Below are positions 51,763 to 59,401 of a stretch of 64,000 nt of DNA, in pieces. A model generated the notes under the pieces. The model had not been told where the DNA came from. It made no database searches and saw nothing but the letters and a program-made list of their open reading frames with translations. Every line of letters begins with the position of its first letter. The first letter of the stretch is position 1. A program made the position numbers and the translations under genes. The DNA comes from an uncultured Verrucomicrobiota bacterium (GTDB lineage Bacteria; Verrucomicrobiota; Kiritimatiellia; CAIVKH01): positions 1 to 64,000 of the forward strand of contig CALMUP010000017.1 in assembly GCA_937872895.1 (NCBI GenBank), given 5' to 3'.

Positions 51763-53876
51763 CAGATCACTTCCTGTTTCTTGCCCGCGGCCTTGGCATG
51801 CGCCTCGTCCTCATGCGCCGCCGCGTCATCCGGCGAGTAATACGAGTGGTAATAGTAGTAATAATCGTCACGCAGGATGTTGATGTTGTTCAACACCACA
51901 CCCACCACCTTCGCGCCGACATTTTCAAGCATCCGGCGGGCCCGGGTGGACATGTTGCGCGGATACTTGCGGTACTGGACGACCAGCAGAACGCCATCCA
52001 CCTCGCTGGAGATGATCGAGGCGTCGCTGACCCCGACGATCGGAGGGGAATCAAACAACACGACATCGTAGGTCTTGCGCAGATCCTGAATGATGGTACG
52101 GATGCGCTGGGTATCGAGGATGCCGACCGAGGTGCGGGGCATCTTGCCGCTGGGCAGGAAATGCAGGTTCGGGATCGACGTCGCCTTCACCGCATCCTCC
52201 AGGGTCGCCTCCTGCTTCAACACATTGGTCAAACCGAACCGGTTGGACATGTTGAAGAAGGTGTGCTGGACCGGACGGCGCAGGTCGGAATCCACCACGA
52301 CGACCCGGTCGCCGAGTTGCGCGCAAACGTAGGCAAGGTTGAACAAGGTGGTGGACTTGCCTTCGCCGACGCCGCCGCTGACCACCGCGAAGGTGCCGCC
52401 GCGTTTTCCTTCATTGGCAAACATCATGTTGGTGCGGAGCACCCGGTAGGATTCGGCATGGGGGCTCTCCGGCCCTTCCTCGGCCAGCGAGCGAACCTTC
52501 TGCGGGATCACGCCGATCACCGGAAGGCCGAGGTACTTCTCCACATCATCCACCGTCTTCACCGAGGTGTCGAGGTACTCGATGAAGTAGGCAAGGCCGA
52601 TGCCGGCGCCGAGGCCGACGATCACGCTGAGGATGATGTTGACCATCACGCGTGGCCGCACCGGGCGATCCGGCCGCTCCGCACGGTCCACGATTTCGAC
52701 CATGGTGCGGGGCAGTCCCATTTCGACCCCCTTCTGGGTAACCCGGGCCCGCAAGGCGTTGAGGATCTCCTGCTGGATCATCAGGTTGCGTTCGGCGCGC
52801 TCAAACGGGAGGTATTTGTCCTTTTGCGCCTCGATATCGGCCTGGCGCACATCCTTCATTTCCTCGTCGAGCGCCTCGAAGCGGGTTTTCGCCACTTCGT
52901 AATCGGCACGCACGCCGGCCTTGAGCCCCTGCAAGGCTTCGGTCAACTGGGTTTTGAGTTCCTGTACACCAGCCTGGATGCGGCGCACTTCGGGATGGTT
53001 TGCGCCCAGGTTTTCCATCATCAACTTGAGCTGGACTTCAGCATCCACCAATTGGCGCCGCAAGGCCAGCAACGAGGCATCGTTGACCATGTACGCGGAG
53101 GCGTTCATCAACTCGTCACCTTCCAGCGCCTCGATCTGCTCGAGGCGGGCCCGGCGGGTCAACATGTCCACGCGGGCCGCCATCCGGTCACCCTCCATCT
53201 GCTGGATGCGCACATTATCGGCACGCACCCCGCGCGTGAGCACGATCACCCCCTGCTCCTGGCGGATGCGTTCCAGTTCGTCCTCGGCGGCGTTGACCTT
53301 CTGCTGCTGCTTGAGCAACTCGTTTTCCAGCGCGGTCACCGCGGCGCGGATCTCGACATCCTTGGAGGACTGGCGGTAGGCCCGGTAGGCATTGGCCACC
53401 TCGTTGGCGATGCGCATCGCCTCGTCCTGGTCGTCACGAAACACCTGGATCTCGATGAGGCTGGTATCGCGGTACTGGTTGACGCGGACGCTTTGCTCGA
53501 GGATCGACATGCAGACATTGCGCGGAATCAGGCCGCCCTTGTTCTCCTCGCGGGAACTCCACTTCTCCTGGAGGTTGAGCTTGTCCAGCACGCTCGACAG
53601 GATGGTGCGCGACTGGATGACCTCGAACTCGGTCTTGAGAAAGTACGGATTGAAACCGGACACGATCTGGCGGTCAAATACGTCGATGTCCGTGGCATCC
53701 TCACGCACGCGGATCGTGGTGCTGGCCATGTAGATCTTGGGCAGCATCAGCGTATAGCACGTGCCGGACAGCGTAACGAGGATGATGACGGCGAGAATGA
53801 TCTCCTTGCGCGAACGGATCACCCGCCAGTAATCGAGGAAATGTAGCCCACCTTCTTGATTTTCTTCGTGTGACAT
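51762..53876 (-). CDS. Wzc-like polysaccharide co-polymerase / BY-kinase
   Basis: A 704-residue two-part protein. Residues 1-440 have the Wzz/GumC chain-length domain with two membrane helices (EIILAVIILVTLSG; VMVNIILSVIVGLGAGIGLAYF) and long coiled coils between. Residues about 450-690 are the BY-kinase (CpsD/CapB) domain: Walker A GGVGEGKSTT, Walker A' VVVDSDLRRPVQ, Walker B VVLFDSPPI. The tyrosine cluster DDYYYYYHSYYS near the end is the autophosphorylation site typical of these kinases. It controls polymer length and export with Wza. It overlaps wza and follows the beta-barrel gene by 97 bp. Confidence 0.95.
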   Translation of the reverse strand: MSHEENQEGGLHFLDYWRVIRSRKEIILAVIILVTLSGTCYTLMLPKIYMASTTIRVREDATDIDVFDRQIVSGFNPYFLKTEFEVIQSRTILSSVLDKLNLQEKWSSREENKGGLIPRNVCMSILEQSVRVNQYRDTSLIEIQVFRDDQDEAMRIANEVANAYRAYRQSSKDVEIRAAVTALENELLKQQQKVNAAEDELERIRQEQGVIVLTRGVRADNVRIQQMEGDRMAARVDMLTRRARLEQIEALEGDELMNASAYMVNDASLLALRRQLVDAEVQLKLMMENLGANHPEVRRIQAGVQELKTQLTEALQGLKAGVRADYEVAKTRFEALDEEMKDVRQADIEAQKDKYLPFERAERNLMIQQEILNALRARVTQKGVEMGLPRTMVEIVDRAERPDRPVRPRVMVNIILSVIVGLGAGIGLAYFIEYLDTSVKTVDDVEKYLGLPVIGVIPQKVRSLAEEGPESPHAESYRVLRTNMMFANEGKRGGTFAVVSGGVGEGKSTTLFNLAYVCAQLGDRVVVVDSDLRRPVQHTFFNMSNRFGLTNVLKQEATLEDAVKATSIPNLHFLPSGKMPRTSVGILDTQRIRTIIQDLRKTYDVVLFDSPPIVGVSDASIISSEVDGVLLVVQYRKYPRNMSTRARRMLENVGAKVVGVVLNNINILRDDYYYYYHSYYSPDDAAAHEDEAHAKAAGKKQEVI

Positions 53877-53890
53877 ATTGATTTACCAAA

Positions 53891-53914
53891 CATCCAGAGC
53901 GCAGGCTCTGGATG
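53891..53914. repeat. Palindrome between the beta-barrel and Wzc-like genes
   Basis: CATCCAGAGC (53891-53900) pairs perfectly with GCTCTGGATG (53905-53914) around GCAG, inside the EPS operon. No T tract follows, so it may tune mRNA stability or be a dispersed repeat. Confidence 0.85.
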
Positions 53915-53973
53915 GGAAGGTCACGACCACAAACCCCGGCCGCCGCCGGGGCGGTTGCCCGGATCAGGCGGGA

Positions 53974-55164
53974 TCAGATATCCAACCGCCAACCGATGGA
54001 AATACGGTTGCGGTCGAAATCCTCGCGCAGGTCGGATTGCAGGTCGATGTACTGATAGTTGATTTCGAGCGAATTCCGGGCATTGACCTGGTAGGCTACG
54101 CGGGCCGAACCCTGCATGATGTCCTCGTCGCCGGAGAAGTCGGAGGGCAGGTCAAGATCGTTGGCAATACGCTGGTCCGTGTCGTACTCGCTCAACTGGT
54201 AACTGCCGGCGAGGTAGAGGGAAATCTTGGCGGTCAGCTCATGCGCGACGCTCGCAAAGAAAATCGTGCGGTCCTGGTTGGCGAAGGGATAGATGTCCGA
54301 TTCGAACATCGAGAACCCGCCACCCGCGGAGAAACGCGTGCGCGGCGAGTAGATGTAGGTCAGGGTGACGTCGAAGTACGGCTCTTCCGCGTCCTCGATG
54401 GTGGCATCGTTGAAATCCTTCATCTGGTAGCCGCCACGCAGCACGCCCACAAAGCTGGCGCCGAGCACGTGCTCGAGGCCGAGGCCGATGTAGTCGGAAT
54501 CCGAACCGCGGTCATCGCCGTCGTACGAAATCGACTCGCGGCGGTAGTCAGCCATGACGCGGGACAAGTCGGTGATGTTCTGGCGCAAGGTCAAGCCAGC
54601 GGCCCAGATGTCATAGTCTTCGGTTTGCGCAACGGTGGATTCGTCGTAACGCAGAACAGTGTACCGACCGCCAACCAGCATGTAGGTGCGGGGAAGGATC
54701 TGGTAATCCAGGTTGCCGTCGGTAACATTGTAGATGTAGTCGCCGTTCTCACGCACCACGGTACCGCGGTCGATTTCCTCCGGGCTTTCGGCGTACCGGA
54801 AGGTGTTCTTCAACCCCATGGACAGGCGGGGAGACGCGCGGTGATTCAACACGACATCGAAGTCGTGGTGGAGATCGGTGTCATCGGGCTCGCGGTTTTC
54901 CCACCAGGAGAAGGAGGGGCGGTAACGCAAGGTCAGGAAGGTCGGCTCGAAGTTCAAGGTAACACCGAGTTCAAGCTCTTCGATCAGTTTGAAGCTGTCT
55001 TCCTTGCCGCTGCTCTTCTCGTACACGTTGTCGTCGTATTCGAAGCGGAGACGGTTTCCGACCGACAACCAATTGCCGCCGGATCCGGCTTCCGCCGCCA
55101 TCGCGCCTGCGTGGCTGAACAGTGCCGTGATCGCGATCAATCCCATTATCTTGAACTGTTTCAT
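53974..55164 (-). CDS. Outer-membrane beta-barrel (BBP2-like) protein of the EPS cluster
   Basis: A 396-residue protein with signal peptide MKQFKIMGLIAITALFSHAGAMAAE. The rest alternates polar and hydrophobic residues in many strands (RFEYDDNVYEKSS, TFLTLRYRPSFSW, ARVAYQVNARNSLEINYQY), ending ISIGWRLDI, a C-terminal strand suited to outer-membrane insertion. Similar proteins are annotated as putative beta-barrel porin 2. In EPS clusters they may help export or hold polymer. AGGAG lies 7 nt before the ATG. It follows the 216-residue gene by 43 bp. Confidence 0.87.
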   Translation of the reverse strand: MKQFKIMGLIAITALFSHAGAMAAEAGSGGNWLSVGNRLRFEYDDNVYEKSSGKEDSFKLIEELELGVTLNFEPTFLTLRYRPSFSWWENREPDDTDLHHDFDVVLNHRASPRLSMGLKNTFRYAESPEEIDRGTVVRENGDYIYNVTDGNLDYQILPRTYMLVGGRYTVLRYDESTVAQTEDYDIWAAGLTLRQNITDLSRVMADYRRESISYDGDDRGSDSDYIGLGLEHVLGASFVGVLRGGYQMKDFNDATIEDAEEPYFDVTLTYIYSPRTRFSAGGGFSMFESDIYPFANQDRTIFFASVAHELTAKISLYLAGSYQLSEYDTDQRIANDLDLPSDFSGDEDIMQGSARVAYQVNARNSLEINYQYIDLQSDLREDFDRNRISIGWRLDI

Positions 55165-55207
55165 GAACGTACTCCTAAAGCGTGATTAACGTCGTGGAAC
55201 CTGTAAA

Positions 55208-55858
55208 TTACCGGCGCGGGGCGTTGGGCGTGACCGGGCGGGGCTTCGGCGGGGCCGGCGGCGGCACCGGCTCGGGCTGCGGGAACAGCTTGAGCACATC
55301 TTCCCGGGACAGCGTGCGGTTGAAGAACTGGAGGTCGGCGCCGAGCTGCTGCTCGTCCACCGGACGGATCAACGCCGCCTTGCGCAGCGGATCGGTGGAG
55401 ACCTCGACGGCCTTGAGCGCCACGACGTCATCCTTGGTGTCGATCTGGGCGATGGCGTCCTCGATCGTGCCGAATTCGACGCCGATACTCTTGAGGTAAT
55501 CAACCCACGACTTGTCACTTTCCGGATTCTCGATCTTGTCGGTGTCGCCGAGGCACTGCACCATGATGCGGGCCAGGTTGCCAATGGTCACCAGGTTGGT
55601 CGGATTCCACCCATCTTTCGGCGAAATGCCGTTCTGCAGGAGGATGGCGTACACATCCGCCGGCTGGGCATTCGGCGGTACCATGGTCGCCATGCCGAGG
55701 ACGTTGACCAACATGCTGGCCAGTTCGGCCTCGGTCATCAAATCCTGATCCGCGGAGGCCTCTTCCTGCGCCATGGCAGCGGGTTGCATCCGGGCAGCCA
55801 GCGGGGAGAAAACTAGGGCAAACAAGACCAAGGCGATCCATCCGTTACGGCTTTTCAT
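55208..55858 (-). CDS. Secreted protein of unknown function at the head of the EPS operon
   Basis: I do not recognise a family. The 216-residue protein has a signal peptide (MKSRNGWIALVLFALVFSPLAARM), an all-helical middle in two similar halves (LMTEAELASMLVNVLGMA; NLVTIGNLARIMVQCLG) recalling S-layer-homology-like folds, then a proline-rich tail (PQPEPVPPPAPPKPRPVTP). GGAGG is 6 nt before the ATG. It is first in the operon, under the promoter at 55929-55958, followed by the beta-barrel, Wzc, Wza and ligase genes. A structural or regulatory part in EPS export is inferred from position only. Confidence 0.72.
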   Translation of the reverse strand: MKSRNGWIALVLFALVFSPLAARMQPAAMAQEEASADQDLMTEAELASMLVNVLGMATMVPPNAQPADVYAILLQNGISPKDGWNPTNLVTIGNLARIMVQCLGDTDKIENPESDKSWVDYLKSIGVEFGTIEDAIAQIDTKDDVVALKAVEVSTDPLRKAALIRPVDEQQLGADLQFFNRTLSREDVLKLFPQPEPVPPPAPPKPRPVTPNAPRR

Positions 55859-55928
55859 AGCGCTCCTCCAAATATCGATCAAAACATTATGGCTTCGTCG
55901 TGGCTATCATACACGCCGAGACGCACTT

Positions 55929-55958
55929 TATATAGGCCTGAACTTCGGGTAGGGTCAA
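55929..55958 (-). promoter_or_regulatory. Promoter of the exopolysaccharide operon
   Basis: Minus strand TTGACC (55958-55953), an 18-nt spacer and TATATA (55934-55929). Transcription would begin about 55922, leaving a leader of about 65 nt with GGAGG before the first gene. Just downstream of the -10 is AAAGTGCG, similar to the CotH start region. Confidence 0.7.
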
Positions 55959-56081
55959 CTGTAAATTCTTGTCATCCCTTCTGATAGGGCAAGAGGCAAC
56001 CTGTCCTTCGCCACCCCGTAAACAAACCCGCCAATCTAACTTATTACGTACAAACACGTAGCGGATTGCCGACGTCCTGCG

Positions 56082-56109
56082 TTGTCAGCGCGCCGGTCCG
56101 CTGTATATA
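56082..56109 (+). promoter_or_regulatory. Promoter of rnhC, probably leaderless
   Basis: TTGTCA (56082-56087), a 16-nt spacer and TATATA (56104-56109), 7 nt before the ATG at 56117. The predicted start site falls at or next to the ATG. Confidence 0.6.
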
Positions 56110-56116
56110 AGGTGGG

Positions 56117-57112
56117 ATGCCCGAAAAGAATCTGTTTACATTCAGCCTGGCTCCGGACCAGCAGGACCGGCTGGTCGCCCTGCTGGCCGCCGGCAACTAC
56201 CAACCGACCCGCGTTCCCTATACCCGCGCCGCGGCGACCGGCTCCCAGGTGACCATCAACCTGTACACCAGCGGCAAGCTGGTGGTCCAGGGCAAGGGTG
56301 CGGCGGACTGGGTAACCTATACCCTGGAGCCGGAGGTGCTGGGCGAGGCGCGGCTGGGTTACGACGATGTGCACGATCCGGAAGCGACCGAACCGCACAT
56401 GGGCATCGATGAAAGCGGCAAGGGCGACTTCTTCGGTCCGCTGGTCATCGCCGCCGCCTACGTGGACCGCGCCCTGGTGGAGCAGTTGCGCGCGTTGAAC
56501 GTGCGCGACAGCAAGACCATCACCAGCGACAAGGCCGCGCTGGACCTGGCCGACCAGATCGCCGCCGTGCTCGGCCGCCGCTTTGCCCTGGTGACCATCG
56601 GCCCCTCCGCCTACAACCGGATGTATGCGAAGATGAAGAACGTGAACACGCTGTTGGCCTGGGGCCACGCCCGCGCGATCGAGAACCTGCTGTCCTTCGT
56701 TCCCGACTGCCCGCGCGCGCTGTCCGACCAGTTCGGCCCGACCCACCGCATTGAAAAGGCGCTGATGGAGAAAGGCCGGAAGATCCGCCTCGACCAGCGC
56801 CCGAAGGCGGAATCCGACCCCGCGGTGGCCGCCGCCTCGATCCTCGCCCGCGCCGGCTTCCTGCGCGCGTTGAAGCAGATGGGGACGACCTATGGCGTGA
56901 CCATTCCGAAAGGCGCATCATCCGCCGTGCAGGAAACCGCAGTCGCCCTGGTGCGGCAGCGCGGTCCGGCCGTGTTGCTGGAGACCTGCAAAGGACATTT
57001 CCGCACCGCCGATACCGTCCTGGCCAAGGCCGGCCACACCCGCGACGACGTGCCCGGCCTGCCCGCGCCGAACCCGACCCCGTTTGTCCGACGCAAGAAA
57101 ACCACGGAGTGA
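56117..57112 (+). CDS. rnhC: Ribonuclease HIII
   Basis: A 331-residue RNase H type 2 that cuts RNA in RNA-DNA hybrids. The N-terminal TBP-like domain (about 1-90, with SGKLVVQGKG) marks it as HIII rather than HII. The catalytic motif is GIDESGKGDFFGP, with the later acids in NVRDSKTIT and LDQRPKAESDP. The ATG at 56117 has a -10 box 7 nt upstream and only GGTGGG between. Its TGA lies 5 nt before the ATG of the next gene. Confidence 0.95.
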   Translation: MPEKNLFTFSLAPDQQDRLVALLAAGNYQPTRVPYTRAAATGSQVTINLYTSGKLVVQGKGAADWVTYTLEPEVLGEARLGYDDVHDPEATEPHMGIDESGKGDFFGPLVIAAAYVDRALVEQLRALNVRDSKTITSDKAALDLADQIAAVLGRRFALVTIGPSAYNRMYAKMKNVNTLLAWGHARAIENLLSFVPDCPRALSDQFGPTHRIEKALMEKGRKIRLDQRPKAESDPAVAAASILARAGFLRALKQMGTTYGVTIPKGASSAVQETAVALVRQRGPAVLLETCKGHFRTADTVLAKAGHTRDDVPGLPAPNPTPFVRRKKTTE

Positions 57113-57117
57113 CCCCG

Positions 57118-57981
57118 ATGAAACTGGTCCGTTACGGAGAACCGGGATGCGAACGCCCGGGCGTGTGGATCGATGATCCGGCCGGCGCGCGCATCCTCGA
57201 CGTGCGCGGCATGGCCTTCGACATCGCCGACTACGATGCGCACTTCTTCGCGCACCACGGCCTGGCCCGCGTGGCCGCCCTCGCCCGCGAAGCACGGCGC
57301 AAGGAGATCCCGGCCGCCGGCCTGCGTCTCGGTCCACCGGTCGCCCGCCCCGGCAAGATCCTCTGCGTTGGAAAAAACTACGCCGACCACGCCCGCGAGT
57401 TCGACGCCGTGGTGCCCATCTCGCCCGTGCTGTTCAGCAAGGCGGCCACTTCCTGGCACGGTCCGTTCGATGACCTGCGCATCCCGCCCGGTGCCGCAGC
57501 CATCGATGCCGAGGCGGAACTCGCCGTGGTCATCGGCGCGACCGCGCACCGGGTGACCGAGGCCGATGCACTGCGCCACGTCGCGGGCTATACCGTGGTG
57601 AACGACGTGACCGACCGGCAGGCCCAGAAGGAGGGAGGACAATGGTTTCGCGGGAAAAGCGCCGACTCGTTCTGCCCGGCCGGTCCGTGGCTGGTCACCG
57701 CGGACGCCTTCGACCTCGCCGGCGGCGCCTCCGTATCATCGTCCCTCAACGGCGCCTCGTTGCAGCAGGGCCACACCCGCGACATGATCTTCAGCGTGCC
57801 GTTCCTGATCGCGTTCATCAGCCGCGCCATCACCCTCGAACCCGGCGACGTCATCGCCACCGGCACCCCGGCCGGCGTCGGCTTCGCCCGCAATCCGCCA
57901 CTGCTGCTGCGCGATGGCGATACCATCGCCTGCACCGTCGAAGGCCTTGGCACGATCACCCAACACGTGCGCGCGGGCTAG
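57118..57981 (+). CDS. Fumarylacetoacetate hydrolase-family protein
   Basis: A 287-residue enzyme of the FAH superfamily (fumarylpyruvate hydrolase, ureidoglycolate lyase and related C-C bond hydrolases). ILCVGKNYADHAREF, the metal-binding VDAEAELAVVIG-type block, GYTVVNDVTDRQAQ and GDVIATGTPAGVGF are in order. The substrate cannot be chosen from sequence; the short N-terminal domain is closest to the ureidoglycolate-lyase-like set. GGAG lies 8 nt before the ATG at 57118. It is probably co-transcribed with rnhC. Confidence 0.9.
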   Translation: MKLVRYGEPGCERPGVWIDDPAGARILDVRGMAFDIADYDAHFFAHHGLARVAALAREARRKEIPAAGLRLGPPVARPGKILCVGKNYADHAREFDAVVPISPVLFSKAATSWHGPFDDLRIPPGAAAIDAEAELAVVIGATAHRVTEADALRHVAGYTVVNDVTDRQAQKEGGQWFRGKSADSFCPAGPWLVTADAFDLAGGASVSSSLNGASLQQGHTRDMIFSVPFLIAFISRAITLEPGDVIATGTPAGVGFARNPPLLLRDGDTIACTVEGLGTITQHVRAG

Positions 57982-58002
57982 TCCGCGCAGCCGCATGAGG
58001 AC

Positions 58003-58038
58003 AAAAAAACGGAAACAGGCTTGCGCCTGTTTCCGTTT
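58003..58038 (-). terminator. Rho-independent terminator of the HU gene
   Basis: AAACGGAAACAGGC (58007-58020) pairs with GCCTGTTTCCGTTT (58025-58038) around TTGC. On the minus strand the stem is followed by a T7 tract, so it ends the HU transcript. It lies between convergent genes. Confidence 0.9.
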
Positions 58039-58059
58039 CGATTCGACCGTGTCGATCGA

Positions 58060-58338
58060 TTACTTGCCGAGGATGGCGTCCTTCGCGGCCTTGGCCACGC
58101 GGAACTTGACCACCTTCTTGGCCGGAATCTTGATCGTCGCGCCGGTGGCGGGATTGCGACCCATGCGGGCCTTGCGCTGCACGAGGACGAGCTTGCCGAC
58201 GCCCGGAACGGTGAAGCTGTTCTTGGCTTCCTTGTAAGCCAGCGCAGCCAGCGCGTCAAAAAACTCGTTCACTTGCTTCTTCGACAGGCCGGTCACGTCC
58301 GCCAACTTCGCCGCGGTCTGAGACTTGGTCAATGCCAT
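58060..58338 (-). CDS. HU-family DNA-binding protein
   Basis: A 92-residue nucleoid protein. MALTKSQTAAKLADVTGLSKKQVNEFFDAL is the dimer helix region, followed by the DNA-binding arm with GRNPATGATIKIPAKKVVKFRVAKAAKDAI. It bends and packs DNA. GGAGG lies 7 nt before the ATG. Upstream, an inverted repeat TTGCGC...GCGCAA lies in the leader (about 58407-58426). Confidence 0.96.
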   Translation of the reverse strand: MALTKSQTAAKLADVTGLSKKQVNEFFDALAALAYKEAKNSFTVPGVGKLVLVQRKARMGRNPATGATIKIPAKKVVKFRVAKAAKDAILGK

Positions 58339-58456
58339 ATACTTGCCTCCTGATGGTTGTTTCTGTTGGTCAAACCGCCCAATGCGGCTTGATTGGTTCG
58401 GATTTTGCGCGTGTTCGTGCGCAATACAAGGATTTTTTAACGAAAAACGAGCGATT

Positions 58457-59017
58457 TCAAAACGCATCCGTCCCGGACAACACCATGCCATGGGCAAGTT
58501 CCTCGGCCTTCGCGCGCCCTTCGCGCAGCGCGACCACCGCGAGCGCGAACGCGAAGGTCGTGCCGGGTCCCTGGCTGGTGACGAGGTTGTCATCGATCAC
58601 CACGCGCTCATCGACCCGCAGCGCATCGGTGAGTTGGGCGGCGGCAAGCGGATGGCAGGTCACGCGCCGTCCGGTGAGGATGCCCGCCTTCTGCAACACC
58701 AGCGGGGCCGCACACACCGCGGCGATCAGCTTCCCTCGGCGATGGTGCTCGCGCAAGGCCTCCAGCACACGCGCATCCTCCATGAGGTTGATCGTACCGA
58801 GGTTGCCACCGGGCAGCGCGATCACCTCGTAGGCGGCCGGATCGACCTGATCCCACATGCGGTCGGGCATCAGCTTCACCCCGCGCGAGGCCTCGACGAC
58901 GCCCTTCTTGAGGCCCGCCACATCCACCATCCACCCGGCGCGGCGGAACACATCAATCACGATCACCGCCTCCATCTCCTCCACCCCCTCCGCCAACGGA
59001 ACCAACACCCGCGTCAT
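58457..59017 (-). CDS. DJ-1/PfpI-family protein
   Basis: A 186-residue flavodoxin-like fold with the nucleophile cysteine in IAAVCAAPLVLQKAGI and an EGVEEMEAV acidic site near the start, as in DJ-1/YajL. Members act as redox chaperones or deglycases; the exact activity is debated. GGAGG lies 6 nt before the ATG at 59017. It is upstream of HU on the same strand, with 118 bp between. Confidence 0.92.
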   Translation of the reverse strand: MTRVLVPLAEGVEEMEAVIVIDVFRRAGWMVDVAGLKKGVVEASRGVKLMPDRMWDQVDPAAYEVIALPGGNLGTINLMEDARVLEALREHHRRGKLIAAVCAAPLVLQKAGILTGRRVTCHPLAAAQLTDALRVDERVVIDDNLVTSQGPGTTFAFALAVVALREGRAKAEELAHGMVLSGTDAF

Positions 59018-59151
59018 AACCCACCTCCGGAATTGTCCATGCATTGGAACCCCAGCCTACCGGATTCTCCAGTGATTGGAAAGATTGACAACCGCCTCGG
59101 TTTTCCTACTATCCCCCACTTTGCACGGTCCTTCCGGACCCTTCCGCAAAC

Positions 59152-59227
59152 GGCCAGATAGCTCAGTTGGTAGAGCAAAGGACTGAAAATCCTTGTGTCC
59201 TCGGTTCGATTCCGAGTCTGGCCACCA
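59152..59227 (+). tRNA. tRNA-Phe (GAA)
   Basis: A 76-nt cloverleaf with acceptor GGCCAGA pairing TCTGGCC, anticodon loop CTGAAAA giving GAA, a T-loop TTCGATT, discriminator A and encoded CCA. Confidence 0.97.
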
Positions 59228-59401
59228 TGCTTCGCCTTGGCTCAATACCAAAAACGGGAGCGCGAACGCATCGCGCCGGCTGTTTTTGAGCGACCGACGA
59301 TTCGCACGGTCGAAGTCAGGCGGTTCTTGACTGGTTTGCCGTCAAGGCCCTAGGTTTGTTCGTTTCGCGCCGTGAACCGGTGGCGGAGGGAGATCTACCG
59401 T

